In this document: piece after piece, positions 24,278-30,956 of the stretch | How positions within the stretch are numbered: the stretch's first letter is position 1 | Layout: every line of letters starts with the position of its first letter | DNA from: Nitrospira sp. | Lineage (GTDB): Bacteria; Nitrospirota; Nitrospiria; Nitrospirales; Nitrospiraceae | Direction: 5' to 3' | Assembly: GCA_030123605.1 (NCBI GenBank) | Contig: CP126123.1 | Location: 2,212,001 to 2,276,000 of the forward strand | Length of the DNA: 64,000 bases | The notes under the pieces: model-generated | Database searches by the model: none | The model's input: the letters and a program-made list of their open reading frames with translations, nothing else | Told to the model about the DNA's origin: nothing | Translations under genes and position numbers: made by a program

Positions 24278-26240
24278 TGTTAACAGACCCTAGTTTCGGA
24301 AGATCTGTCCATTTATTCATTCCACGGATATCTCTGGCAATCCGTTTAGCTATAGAACCTTTGTTGAATGTAATTTTATGTTCTTCAAAAAATTTTTCTA
24401 CACGTTTAACTAGTTGCCCACCATTTTTCAGAGCGATGTTTTCCACACCATCCGCCGCTAACTGTTTCCCATACACTTCCTTGATATAGCCAAGATAAAA
24501 GTCATCGGGGAATAAATCCTCAATTGCTGCCTCACCTGACAAACTCCACAACTCTCCGAGCCCAAGGGCACCGGCGGGCCTATTATGGTACCGGGTCAAC
24601 CATTTCTTTACAAATTTGTCCTTTGCCGTGGTTCCAGAATCATCGGTGTCATACAAGGCTATAACGCCAAGCTCCTGCCCCACCATAAAGGTAGCAATAT
24701 AGGTTACTTCCGATGCGCCGCCGGCTGGAGTGATAAGCATGTCTTCCGGAATCGTCGACAATCCCGAACGACTCGCCAGATTAGACAGTGCCGAAATCAG
24801 CCAATAGTCGTCCACGCCCTCCACTACAAGATTACGATCTGCTACCAGATAACTCGTACGCCCACTAATTCCTAGTGCAGCCTGAAGCGTTAATTTTCCC
24901 TCTGGCTGTGTTTGTGTCAGATCATCCGTGACTATCATGCCGTTAGGCGTCTCGCTTAGGATGCGAATACGATCCGGTTCCTGTAGGTCAATCATAAATG
25001 GGAGGTGTGTAGAATATATAAGCACATTGCCTTTGGCATATTCCTCAAGCCTCTCCAATAGATCTTGCTGCCCTTCAGGATGGAGGTGTAAACCCGGTTC
25101 ATCAAGCAGAATTACACACCCCTCGAATGTCCCCTTTGTTTGATGCATCAACAAAAGATCGAAGGAGAAGAACCATTGAAAGCCGCGCGATCGTTCTTCT
25201 AGTCTAATCAGGGCTTTATCTTTGGGATCACGGATGAACGTGAAAAACTGTTGACCGTCAGCGTTAAAACGAACATCGTACTTCAGTTGCCCCCAATGAC
25301 CCTTGATTTTCTCCGTAAGGGTTGAAGCTCCGTCACTTAGATCATACTGGCGTTCTTCTTTATCCGTTTCATTTCCTTTCTTGACCAGTTGATCGAGATC
25401 CAAACCTGACAGCGCTAGAATTGTCAGTAGTGCCTCATCGTCAGGGGAAGGCCTTTTGTTTGTCCTGCGTTGCTGCACTTCATTAAGCAGAGCTGTGCCC
25501 TGGAACGACTTATACTCGTCCATGTAAACAAACGTTGGAATTTTTCCAACAATGTAATCATGAGCCTTATGGTGCACGGTTTCTGTTTTTTGCAATTCAC
25601 GAACAATGTTATTAAGTTGTGCTTTAAACTGGTCGATAAACTGCCCTTCATTTTGATGATGTGGTTCTGTTCCCCCACCTACCCGCACGGCTTGCAGCCT
25701 CGTGGACACACTATCCGGGAATTTGGCTAGCTCCGTGAACCGCCCTTCTGCGGCCAATCGGCGTGCTTCCGCCATAACTGCTTCTGCTTCATTCTTAAAC
25801 TGTTCTGTCACCGGATCTGGCAGTTTTGGAATCTTTCCCATCGCCGCATCAATGTCGTTCGGATGCAAACTGTCCGGGAAATGGTCTGCGGGGAATAGCA
25901 CTTCAAATTCCCCAGCATAGTTCTTCGTAAGCTCCAGCACGTCAATCTGGATCGGTTTTCCTGTAATCTCTGAAAGCCGCTTATTTTCTTCTTCATCTAT
26001 TTTGAAACGGGTACGGCAGACGATCTGCTTGTCTGTACGCTTGTCGCGATGTGCCCTTGGCCACTCTCGCTGGATATCATAAGACTCCGCGTGAAACGGG
26101 TTAAATTTGTGAAGCCCTCTGAGTAACGACGTTTTTCCAACCTCATTCTTCCCAACCAGAACTGTTAGGTCGGTTACCCTCACCCACTGTGAATCGAGGA
26201 TCGACTTGTACATTTCTATTCGGAATTCCGAGAGCTTCAT
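24243..26240 (-). CDS. OLD-family ATPase/TOPRIM nuclease, C-terminus replaced by IS sequence
   Basis: 665 residues. SMC-like ATPase: Walker A VGKNEVGKTSLL (about 29-40), signature-like RLEERSRGFQW, Walker B VILLDEPGLHLHPEGQ (376-391), switch His in YSTHLPFM. Then a TOPRIM domain: VVEGVDD (Glu474) and LYDTDDSG (531-536). OLD-family proteins are ATP-regulated nucleases, many of them antiphage. No UvrD-like partner is near, so a stand-alone (class 1) OLD is likelier than Gabija. The last 15 codons lie in the IS427-like element. Skipping the IS, the frame continues for 30 residues (TQERGTRILTGIVTAAEKLK and on) to TGA at 23381-23383, a native length of 680. ATG 26240 has AAGGAGA upstream and follows higA by 37 bp. 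Confidence 0.82.
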   Translation of the reverse strand: MKLSEFRIEMYKSILDSQWVRVTDLTVLVGKNEVGKTSLLRGLHKFNPFHAESYDIQREWPRAHRDKRTDKQIVCRTRFKIDEEENKRLSEITGKPIQIDVLELTKNYAGEFEVLFPADHFPDSLHPNDIDAAMGKIPKLPDPVTEQFKNEAEAVMAEARRLAAEGRFTELAKFPDSVSTRLQAVRVGGGTEPHHQNEGQFIDQFKAQLNNIVRELQKTETVHHKAHDYIVGKIPTFVYMDEYKSFQGTALLNEVQQRRTNKRPSPDDEALLTILALSGLDLDQLVKKGNETDKEERQYDLSDGASTLTEKIKGHWGQLKYDVRFNADGQQFFTFIRDPKDKALIRLEERSRGFQWFFSFDLLLMHQTKGTFEGCVILLDEPGLHLHPEGQQDLLERLEEYAKGNVLIYSTHLPFMIDLQEPDRIRILSETPNGMIVTDDLTQTQPEGKLTLQAALGISGRTSYLVADRNLVVEGVDDYWLISALSNLASRSGLSTIPEDMLITPAGGASEVTYIATFMVGQELGVIALYDTDDSGTTAKDKFVKKWLTRYHNRPAGALGLGELWSLSGEAAIEDLFPDDFYLGYIKEVYGKQLAADGVENIALKNGGQLVKRVEKFFEEHKITFNKGSIAKRIARDIRGMNKWTDLPKLGSVNTTVSHPRSTRS

Positions 26241-26277
26241 GTCCGGTGGTCTCCTTTTCTGCAGTCACAGATCAACC

Positions 26278-26577
26278 TTAGGATGGGACGGCAGTAAGCG
26301 TAAGCCGTCTAACATGAACATGTTTCGCTCGCTTGCGGGTCTGGGCGATGTCATAAGACACCTGCATCCGCATAAGGGTGTCCATTTTGATGCCAAAAGC
26401 TTTTTCTAGTCGCAACGCCATTTCCCCGGACAAGTCGGCCTTGCCATTAAGCAGGCTGGACAGGGTTGGGCGTGACACTTGAAGAGCTTTGGCGGCAGCC
26501 GTTATCGATAGACCGGCAGGCCCCACAAGCTCTGTGCGGATAAAGTCTCCAGGGTGTGGCGGGTTCTTCATAGACAT
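26278..26577 (-). CDS. higA: HigA-type antitoxin (XRE family)
   Basis: 99 residues with the VapI/HigA signature: HPGDFIRTELVGPAGLSITA, AAKALQVSRPTLSSLLNGKA (helix-turn-helix) and LSGEMALRLEKAFGI. It binds the toxin and represses the shared promoter in known HigBA systems. GGGGAG precedes the ATG, 15 bp after the toxin stop. The toxin-first order is the one usual for higBA. The OLD-family gene follows 37 bp downstream, so antitoxin and nuclease may share a transcript. Confidence 0.9.
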   Translation of the reverse strand: MSMKNPPHPGDFIRTELVGPAGLSITAAAKALQVSRPTLSSLLNGKADLSGEMALRLEKAFGIKMDTLMRMQVSYDIAQTRKRAKHVHVRRLTLTAVPS

Positions 26578-26592
26578 ATTAATTCTCCCCTT

Positions 26593-26883
26593 CTAATGAT
26601 AGTCCTCTAGGTTCACGTCAAAAATTTCTCCCTCTGCATGGTCAATGCGAAATGTCAGCCGTCGGTTCCTGGTAACGCTCAGACTCCATGTGCCTTTGCG
26701 GTCTCCGGTCAGGGTATGCACTTTCCAGGATGGAAGCGCTCGCAGTTCATCGGGGTCTTGCATATCATCCATATAGGCGAACATTTTTCGTAACTTGTCC
26801 ACGGTATCTGGAGCAACACCACGTCCATTATCTTCGACGTAAAGACGCTTCAACCCCTTATGCACAAAATTTCGTATTTTCAT
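26593..26883 (-). CDS. higB: HigB-type toxin (RelE/ParE superfamily)
   Basis: 96 residues from ATG at 26883, the normal HigB size; the frame is open 12 codons further up without better signals. KIRNFVHKGLKRLYVEDNGR, then LRKMFAYMDDMQDPDELRAL, and the core WSLSVTRNRRLTFRI ending FDVNLEDYH are family features, with the basic catalytic patch (Arg-Asn-Arg-Arg). HigB cleaves mRNA on the ribosome. It and HigA form the first two genes of a minus-strand run ending in the OLD-like nuclease. Confidence 0.9.
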   Translation of the reverse strand: MKIRNFVHKGLKRLYVEDNGRGVAPDTVDKLRKMFAYMDDMQDPDELRALPSWKVHTLTGDRKGTWSLSVTRNRRLTFRIDHAEGEIFDVNLEDYH

Positions 26884-26915
26884 CCAAACGACCGTAGCCT
26901 GTAGCTTAACACTTG

Positions 26916-27086
26916 TCAATCGCTATTCTTGGACCACCCTATACTTTTAGCTCTAGAAGTTACAAATGATCTAATTCCAGCCCCCTGAAGATTAGATTCG
27001 ACCATCCGAGCCAGTAACCTCCCGGCATGATCGTAAAAATCGTATTCCGTTTGATAGCGATTGATAAACGTTTCTATCAGGTCCAT
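26916..27086 (-). pseudogene. N-terminal fragment of a RelA/SpoT-domain protein
   Basis: 56 residues from ATG at 27086 (GAGGG upstream). MDLIETFINRYQTEYDFYDH and LLARMVESNLQGAGIRSFV, then TSRAKSI, match from memory the start of stand-alone RelA/SpoT-domain (alarmone-like) proteins, where SRAKS contacts the nucleotide. The frame then ends within a few codons, so the synthetase core is absent. The higBA promoter begins right after the break, suggesting that the TA module was inserted at, or recombined into, this gene. Confidence 0.55.
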
Positions 27087-27101
27087 CGAACGCCCTCGCA
27101 A

Positions 27102-27570
27102 ATACCTGTTGTTACCAAGTATCCAAATAAGGACGTCGGACTGAACCGTTGTTAGACACTAAATTCGAGGCTTTCTAGGCGCAACTCCGGAAGCTTCCAA
27201 GTCGGAATTATTCCTTTCCACTGAACTTGGCACCATAATTTAGATTGATTTGGTCGCGAGGAAACGAAAGGGAACTGGTGTCCTACTTTGACCATATAGA
27301 TCAAGTGAAGCGGGGGCTGCGCCCCCGATCCCCCCGGCCGTCCGGTCCAGTGGTCCGGAACGGCCGGGCGGCCTCGTTGGGCGGAACCTTTGCGTAACCA
27401 ACATCCCCATGGTTTCAGTATCCCTGTTCTCTTCTGTCCGTTTGTAATCAACATTGCCCAGAGCGGCGGCCAAGCTGACGCATCGCCGCCTTCCACAAGG
27501 ATGGAGCATCGTTCCCTCTCACCCGTGGCGGATAGTGGACGGGTGACAGGGAGAAATTGATTAGAACGTT
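27102..27570. other. Non-coding stretch with two strong hairpins
   Basis: About 470 bp. Hairpin 1 is at 27311-27327 (CGGGGGC-TGC-GCCCCCG). Hairpin 2 is at 27333-27367, arms CCCGGCCGTCCGGTCCA and TGGTCCGGAACGGCCGGG, almost perfectly complementary. A minus-strand frame across the region (27152-27622) has no start signal or protein-like composition. Lying downstream of the Rep-like operon, the hairpins could be a terminator, or an origin for the Rep-like protein. Confidence 0.5.
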
Positions 27571-27813
27571 TCACCGTCGCCTCGTGAGCCCCGCACAGTC
27601 CACACAGAGCCAGATTTCGCACGTCACCTCATGCTCGCTATAACAGACCCGAACCCAGGCCCGTTCGACTTGGCAGAATTCACACAGCCGTTCCTTGGCA
27701 TGTTCAGGACAGAGCCAGGCCTTCCGTGCCCGGTCATACGTGGTCGCTTCACGTCCGCAACAGGCTGGACCAAACAGGCTTGGCAATTTGAGACTACATC
27801 GGTGCCAGATCAT
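27571..27813 (-). CDS. Small Cys-rich (zinc-finger-like) protein of unknown function
   Basis: 80 residues from ATG at 27813, which has AGGAGGTG 5 bases upstream and follows the Rep-like stop by 2 bp. Cysteines are spaced as three clusters: C-x24-C around GPACCGREATTY, CPEHAKERLCEFC, and CEIWLCVDC. The two C-x2-C pairs plus CPEH suggest one or two zinc knuckles. It is the third gene of the excisionase/Rep-like operon. No family recognised. Confidence 0.6.
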   Translation of the reverse strand: MIWHRCSLKLPSLFGPACCGREATTYDRARKAWLCPEHAKERLCEFCQVERAWVRVCYSEHEVTCEIWLCVDCAGLTRRR

Positions 27814-27815
27814 CC

Positions 27816-28529
27816 TCACACCTCCTGATAGACCAGCCCCTTCCCCAGCACCAGTTGCAGAATCGTTCCGCTGAACCAAATAGGATGCCCCGAGAGCAGG
27901 TCCTCCCAGGTCTTCAAAAAGACGATCCGGGGAATTTCGATCTCACCCCTGATCCGCCGATAGGCGTTCCTGGTGGTCCATTGGTGCCGCATCTCTTCCC
28001 ACAGCCTGCTGATGGGAAAGCCGAGGGAGCGTTTCCAGGACCAGCACATATTCACGTAGCCGCATTGATCCTGGACATATTGGCTGATGACGTAGCGACT
28101 GAGACGGTTCCGGGAACGATGGCTGGGCTGATAGGCCTTGATCCAGACGACCGGAGCCCCGTGAAGGGCCTGCCATTGCGACGAGAGCCATTCCTGGGAG
28201 ATCCAGAACCGGCGAGCGCGTTCCCCATCCGGCACCCGCCAGGCCCAAAAGATATGGAGGACGCCATGCCCTTCTTCCGTCCGGACCTGGTAATACTCCA
28301 AGCCCTGAAACCCGAGCTGGCGTTCAATTCGTTGACGCAGTTGCTTGTGATGATAGGTCAGCTTCTCCGCATCCCCGCCTTCTGCCGTAGACAGCGTGAC
28401 CCAGAGCACTTGGAACTGATGGCATTCCCAGAACCACAGGAGCGACCGCACCCGGTGGTAGCCTCGTTTCTGTTTCCTGGTCCATTCGCCGGCGACTGGC
28501 TCCCGCCGGAACTCCTTCCAGCGGCTCAT
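27816..28529 (-). CDS. Replication-initiator-like protein (HUH-type resemblance, degenerate motif)
   Basis: 237 residues, basic and rich in Trp and Tyr. The layout recalls rolling-circle Rep proteins of filamentous phages and small elements: a first strand FQVLWVTLSTAEG, a helical KQLRQRIERQLGF, a metal-site-like strand GHGVLHIFWAW (about 87-97), then SRYVISQYVQDQ with Tyr146 and Tyr151 in the place of the nicking tyrosine(s). The second His of the HUH motif is Phe94, so metal binding would differ. ATG 28529 overlaps the HTH gene stop as ATGA. A role in copying the excised element is inferred from motif and context; a relaxase-like or inactive role is also possible. Confidence 0.5.
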   Translation of the reverse strand: MSRWKEFRREPVAGEWTRKQKRGYHRVRSLLWFWECHQFQVLWVTLSTAEGGDAEKLTYHHKQLRQRIERQLGFQGLEYYQVRTEEGHGVLHIFWAWRVPDGERARRFWISQEWLSSQWQALHGAPVVWIKAYQPSHRSRNRLSRYVISQYVQDQCGYVNMCWSWKRSLGFPISRLWEEMRHQWTTRNAYRRIRGEIEIPRIVFLKTWEDLLSGHPIWFSGTILQLVLGKGLVYQEV

Positions 28530-28735
28530 CGGGCACCTTCCGCTTGAGGGATGGCAGGCCTGAGACCGGCAGAGAGAATCCGTTCAAGTTCTTCGATAGG
28601 AATCCGCACGGCTCGCACGGACGGCTTCACATAGGCAATCTGCCGTTTCAGGATGTATTTCCTGATCGTGCTTTCCTTCAGCCCTAGCCGGTTGGCCGCT
28701 TCTCGAATGGTGATCAATTTTGTACTCGGGACCAT
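28526..28735 (-). CDS. Excisionase-like HTH protein (MerR/HTH_17 type)
   Basis: 69 residues from ATG at 28735, which has a near-perfect AAGGAGGTG 5 bases upstream; the longer frame is not needed. LITIREAANRLGLKESTIRK is a winged-helix HTH of the HTH_17/excisionase type and YVKPSVRAVRIPIEELERIL its wing and C-terminal helix. Proteins of this kind act as recombination directionality factors or operon regulators of integrative elements. First gene of the operon that contains the Rep-like protein, transcribed away from the integrase side. Confidence 0.78.
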   Translation of the reverse strand: MVPSTKLITIREAANRLGLKESTIRKYILKRQIAYVKPSVRAVRIPIEELERILSAGLRPAIPQAEGAR

Positions 28736-28769
28736 CGGGCACCTCCTTGGTAATGAGTGGATCATTGAT

Positions 28770-28797
28770 GTTATGCCTGATATCAATTAGGCATAAC
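28770..28797. promoter_or_regulatory. Palindromic operator between divergent element operons
   Basis: Perfect 9-bp inverted repeats GTTATGCCT and AGGCATAAC separated by 10 bp. They lie between the excisionase start (minus) and a TTGACA (28803-28808) with TACACT (28828-28833, 19-bp spacing) that could drive the plus-strand genes. The HTH protein encoded next to it is the likely binder. Confidence 0.6.
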
Positions 28798-28940
28798 GTG
28801 TCTTGACACGCATTACCATTGATGAGGTACACTTCCCAAGAATTTTCAGTCCCAAGGTGCCTAGTTCACCTCCAGTTTTTTCGTGTGAAATGGGATGGAG
28901 TGAGGAAGCTGTCGAAGCCAGCTACAGAAGGAGAGGGCAG

Positions 28941-29657
28941 ATGACCATAGACCGTGCCGCAATCTTTGAGCAGTTCTACGGCGAGATGAAGAAGGCCAGA
29001 GAGCGGATTCTCACCACAGCAGACGGCGAAGTCGGCTGGCTCTTGAAGTTTATCCAGACCGACCTAGAATCCCTCACGCCAAGTGAATGGATGGTTTTGG
29101 CGTTCGAGGTGGCCAGCTTTGTCGATGACGTCGCGAATCGCCATGGGGAAGAAATCGCGACAGAAGGCGGGTGGAGCGTCCAATCTATCCCAGGAGAGAG
29201 GTTTCGTGGCACTATTCCAAGCCGCGCAGAGGCCAAAGAAATTCAAACCATGGTCCTCCGCAGCCTAGAAAACTTATGGAAAAAGGCCGTCGCTGCCTTC
29301 ACGTTCCCTCAATTCACCATCATTGTCACGTTGCCTGGCGCCGACCACGAACGAAAAGGGAGTGTGTTTGTGGCCACAAAGCGAAAAGTGAAGGAGTTTG
29401 AATATCGGTTCGCCCATTTATTAGTCGACTATTCCGGGCGAATTCGCCGTTGCCCGGAGTGCCAACGGATTTACCTCGCCATCCGGTTTGATCAAACATA
29501 CTGCGGTCCTCGATGCCAGACACGAGTGGCCACTCGGAAATGGCGAGAGAAACATCTCCCGAAGAAACAAAAAGCCTCTGGAGATACGACTAGCACGAAG
29601 GCCGATTCAGCCAGGAAAGGGCGAAAGGGAGGCTCCGATGGCAAGGCGAAACGGTAA
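28941..29657 (+). CDS. CGNR-type zinc-finger protein
   Basis: 238 residues from ATG at 28941 (AAGGAGAGGGCAG upstream); the frame is open earlier but without a ribosome binding site. The N-terminal 170 residues are helical and not recognised. From about residue 178, LLVDYSGRIRRCPECQRIYL, then IRFDQTYCGPRCQTRVATRK forms a four-Cys CGNR-like zinc finger, and the tail is Lys-rich. CGNR proteins are thought to be DNA-binding regulators. It overlaps the integrase start by 20 bp, so it is co-expressed with it and may act in integration or its control. Confidence 0.65.
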   Translation: MTIDRAAIFEQFYGEMKKARERILTTADGEVGWLLKFIQTDLESLTPSEWMVLAFEVASFVDDVANRHGEEIATEGGWSVQSIPGERFRGTIPSRAEAKEIQTMVLRSLENLWKKAVAAFTFPQFTIIVTLPGADHERKGSVFVATKRKVKEFEYRFAHLLVDYSGRIRRCPECQRIYLAIRFDQTYCGPRCQTRVATRKWREKHLPKKQKASGDTTSTKADSARKGRKGGSDGKAKR

Positions 29658-30840
29658 AGACCGTGGAGTGGTTTTTAAGCAAGGCGGGTGGTGGGTTCGC
29701 CTGTATGTGAATGGCCGAGAGAAATGGTTCCGCGCGGACTCCAAGAGCCAAGCCAAGACGCTGTACGGTCGGTTGCGATCCGAGGCGCGCGAGAATCGCT
29801 ACTTTCCCGAGAAGTATGCCGTTTCCAAGGAATTGACCCTCCGAGCATGGATTGCACGGTATCTGGAAGGGGTGACCTCGCCAGGCCTTCGGAATGTGCA
29901 TCGCTATGGAAAATTTTGGTCGAAGCTCCTAGGGCGGAAGCTTTTGACCGAGATTACCGCCGACGACCTACGGCATATCCAAGCCAACATGAAGCACAAG
30001 GGCACCCGCACCGCTCGAACGATTAACCGCTACTTTGGAGCCTTACGACGTATCCTAAACTTGGCGATTGCCGATGGTCTGCTTTCGGCAAATCCCATCA
30101 AAGGCGTGAAGTTCTTTTCCGAGCCTGCCGGGCGGCTGCGCTTCCTAAGTGATAAGGAAATCTCCAGCCTCCGGGATACCTTACCTCCGGAGAACTGGCT
30201 GATTGTGGCCTTCGCTCTGGAAACAGGCTTACGCCTCACGGAGCAGTTTCATTCCCGCTGGGATTGCCTGAACACCGACCAGGGCATCCTGACCATTCCA
30301 CTGAGTAAATCCGGTAAGACTCGCCACGTTATCCTGACGGATGCCGCGCTGGACATCGTGAAAGGTCTCACTTCGTGGATGCATAGTCCTTATCTCTTTC
30401 CGAGTCCCCTTACCTCAGGCCAACCAATGCAGGGAAGAAACTTTGTGGTGAAGATCTACGAACCAGCCTTGAAGCGAGCAAAAATCGAAGGAGTGACCTG
30501 GCACACCTTACGGCATACCTTCGCGTCTCGGGCTGTGATGGCGGGAGTCGATATCCGGACCGTCCAAGAATTGATGGGCCATTCTACGATCACGATGACC
30601 ATGCGCTACGCCCATCTCTCCCCGACTCATTTACGCACAGCAGTGAATCGAGCGAGTTTGGGAGCGATTGCCGCGAAAAGTGCGAGTGGAACCGGGAGTA
30701 AAACCGGGAGTAGTGATAATCGGATGGTGGAACAGGGTCCGGTCAGAATCACCGAACCCTCTGAGATATTTACAGGAATGGTTGGAGGCGCCGGGCGGGT
30801 TCGAACCGCCGCATCGCAGTTTTGCAGACTGCTCCCTTAG
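29638..30840 (+). CDS. Tyrosine recombinase (phage/island integrase)
   Basis: 400 residues from ATG at 29638 (GGGAGG 6 bases upstream). AP2-like N-terminal DNA-binding part (VVFKQGGWWVRLYVNGREKW), a core-binding SAM-like domain around RAWIARYLEGVTS and a catalytic domain with the Arg in LETGLRLTEQF, HTLRHTFASRA (His-x-x-Arg), LMGHSTITMTMRYAHLSP (His and nucleophile Tyr). Last in the plus-strand operon. The final 18 codons run through the attachment core and into the tRNA-Cys gene (GGAGRVRTAASQFCRLLP), so the protein end depends on the integration state. Intact and probably functional. Confidence 0.93.
   Translation: MARRNGKDRGVVFKQGGWWVRLYVNGREKWFRADSKSQAKTLYGRLRSEARENRYFPEKYAVSKELTLRAWIARYLEGVTSPGLRNVHRYGKFWSKLLGRKLLTEITADDLRHIQANMKHKGTRTARTINRYFGALRRILNLAIADGLLSANPIKGVKFFSEPAGRLRFLSDKEISSLRDTLPPENWLIVAFALETGLRLTEQFHSRWDCLNTDQGILTIPLSKSGKTRHVILTDAALDIVKGLTSWMHSPYLFPSPLTSGQPMQGRNFVVKIYEPALKRAKIEGVTWHTLRHTFASRAVMAGVDIRTVQELMGHSTITMTMRYAHLSPTHLRTAVNRASLGAIAAKSASGTGSKTGSSDNRMVEQGPVRITEPSEIFTGMVGGAGRVRTAASQFCRLLP
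30782..30827. repeat. Right attachment site (46-bp direct repeat)
   Basis: Identical to 20891-20936. It covers the 3' half of the complete tRNA-Cys gene from the CCA end to the anticodon loop. Together the two copies define an element of about 9.9 kb whose integrase lies at the tRNA end, as in most tRNA-targeting islands. Confidence 0.9.
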
Positions 30841-30858
30841 CCACTTGGGTACGGCGCC
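30783..30858 (-). tRNA. tRNA-Cys (GCA), target of the integrated element
   Basis: 76 nt with encoded CCA. The acceptor stem GGCGCCG pairs with CGGCGCC, D-loop CCCAAGTGGCTAAGGG, anticodon arm GCAGTCTGCAAAACTGC with anticodon GCA, T-arm GGCGGTTCGAACCCGCC. It remains complete because the element restored its 3' half on integration. The left end of the element carries a 3'-half copy. Confidence 0.95.
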
Positions 30859-30956
30859 ACGGGTCGGATTATAGAAGGGGGAGCTTCAGGAACTCAACCG
30901 CCAAGAGCGGAGGAACGGGGAATATTCGGACGGCAGCGTTGCCGTCGAGGGAAAGG

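Larger units (their letters stand above)
23476..24290 (+). mobile_element. IS5-family (IS427-like) insertion sequence, 815 bp
   Basis: Inverted ends GGGCCTGTTAACACTAC (left) and GTAGTGTTAACAGACCC (right), with TA on both sides as the likely 2-bp target duplication. Two overlapping frames on the plus strand encode the transposase. The right end has replaced the natural end of the OLD-family gene that reads in from the right. Confidence 0.88.

Noticed and set aside
24243..26240. Gabija GajA assignment for the OLD-like protein
   Set aside because: No UvrD-like GajB gene on either side; a stand-alone OLD is the safer call.
27152..27622. 156-codon minus-strand frame over the hairpin region
   Set aside because: Crosses two strong hairpins, has no ribosome binding site and overlaps the Cys-rich gene.
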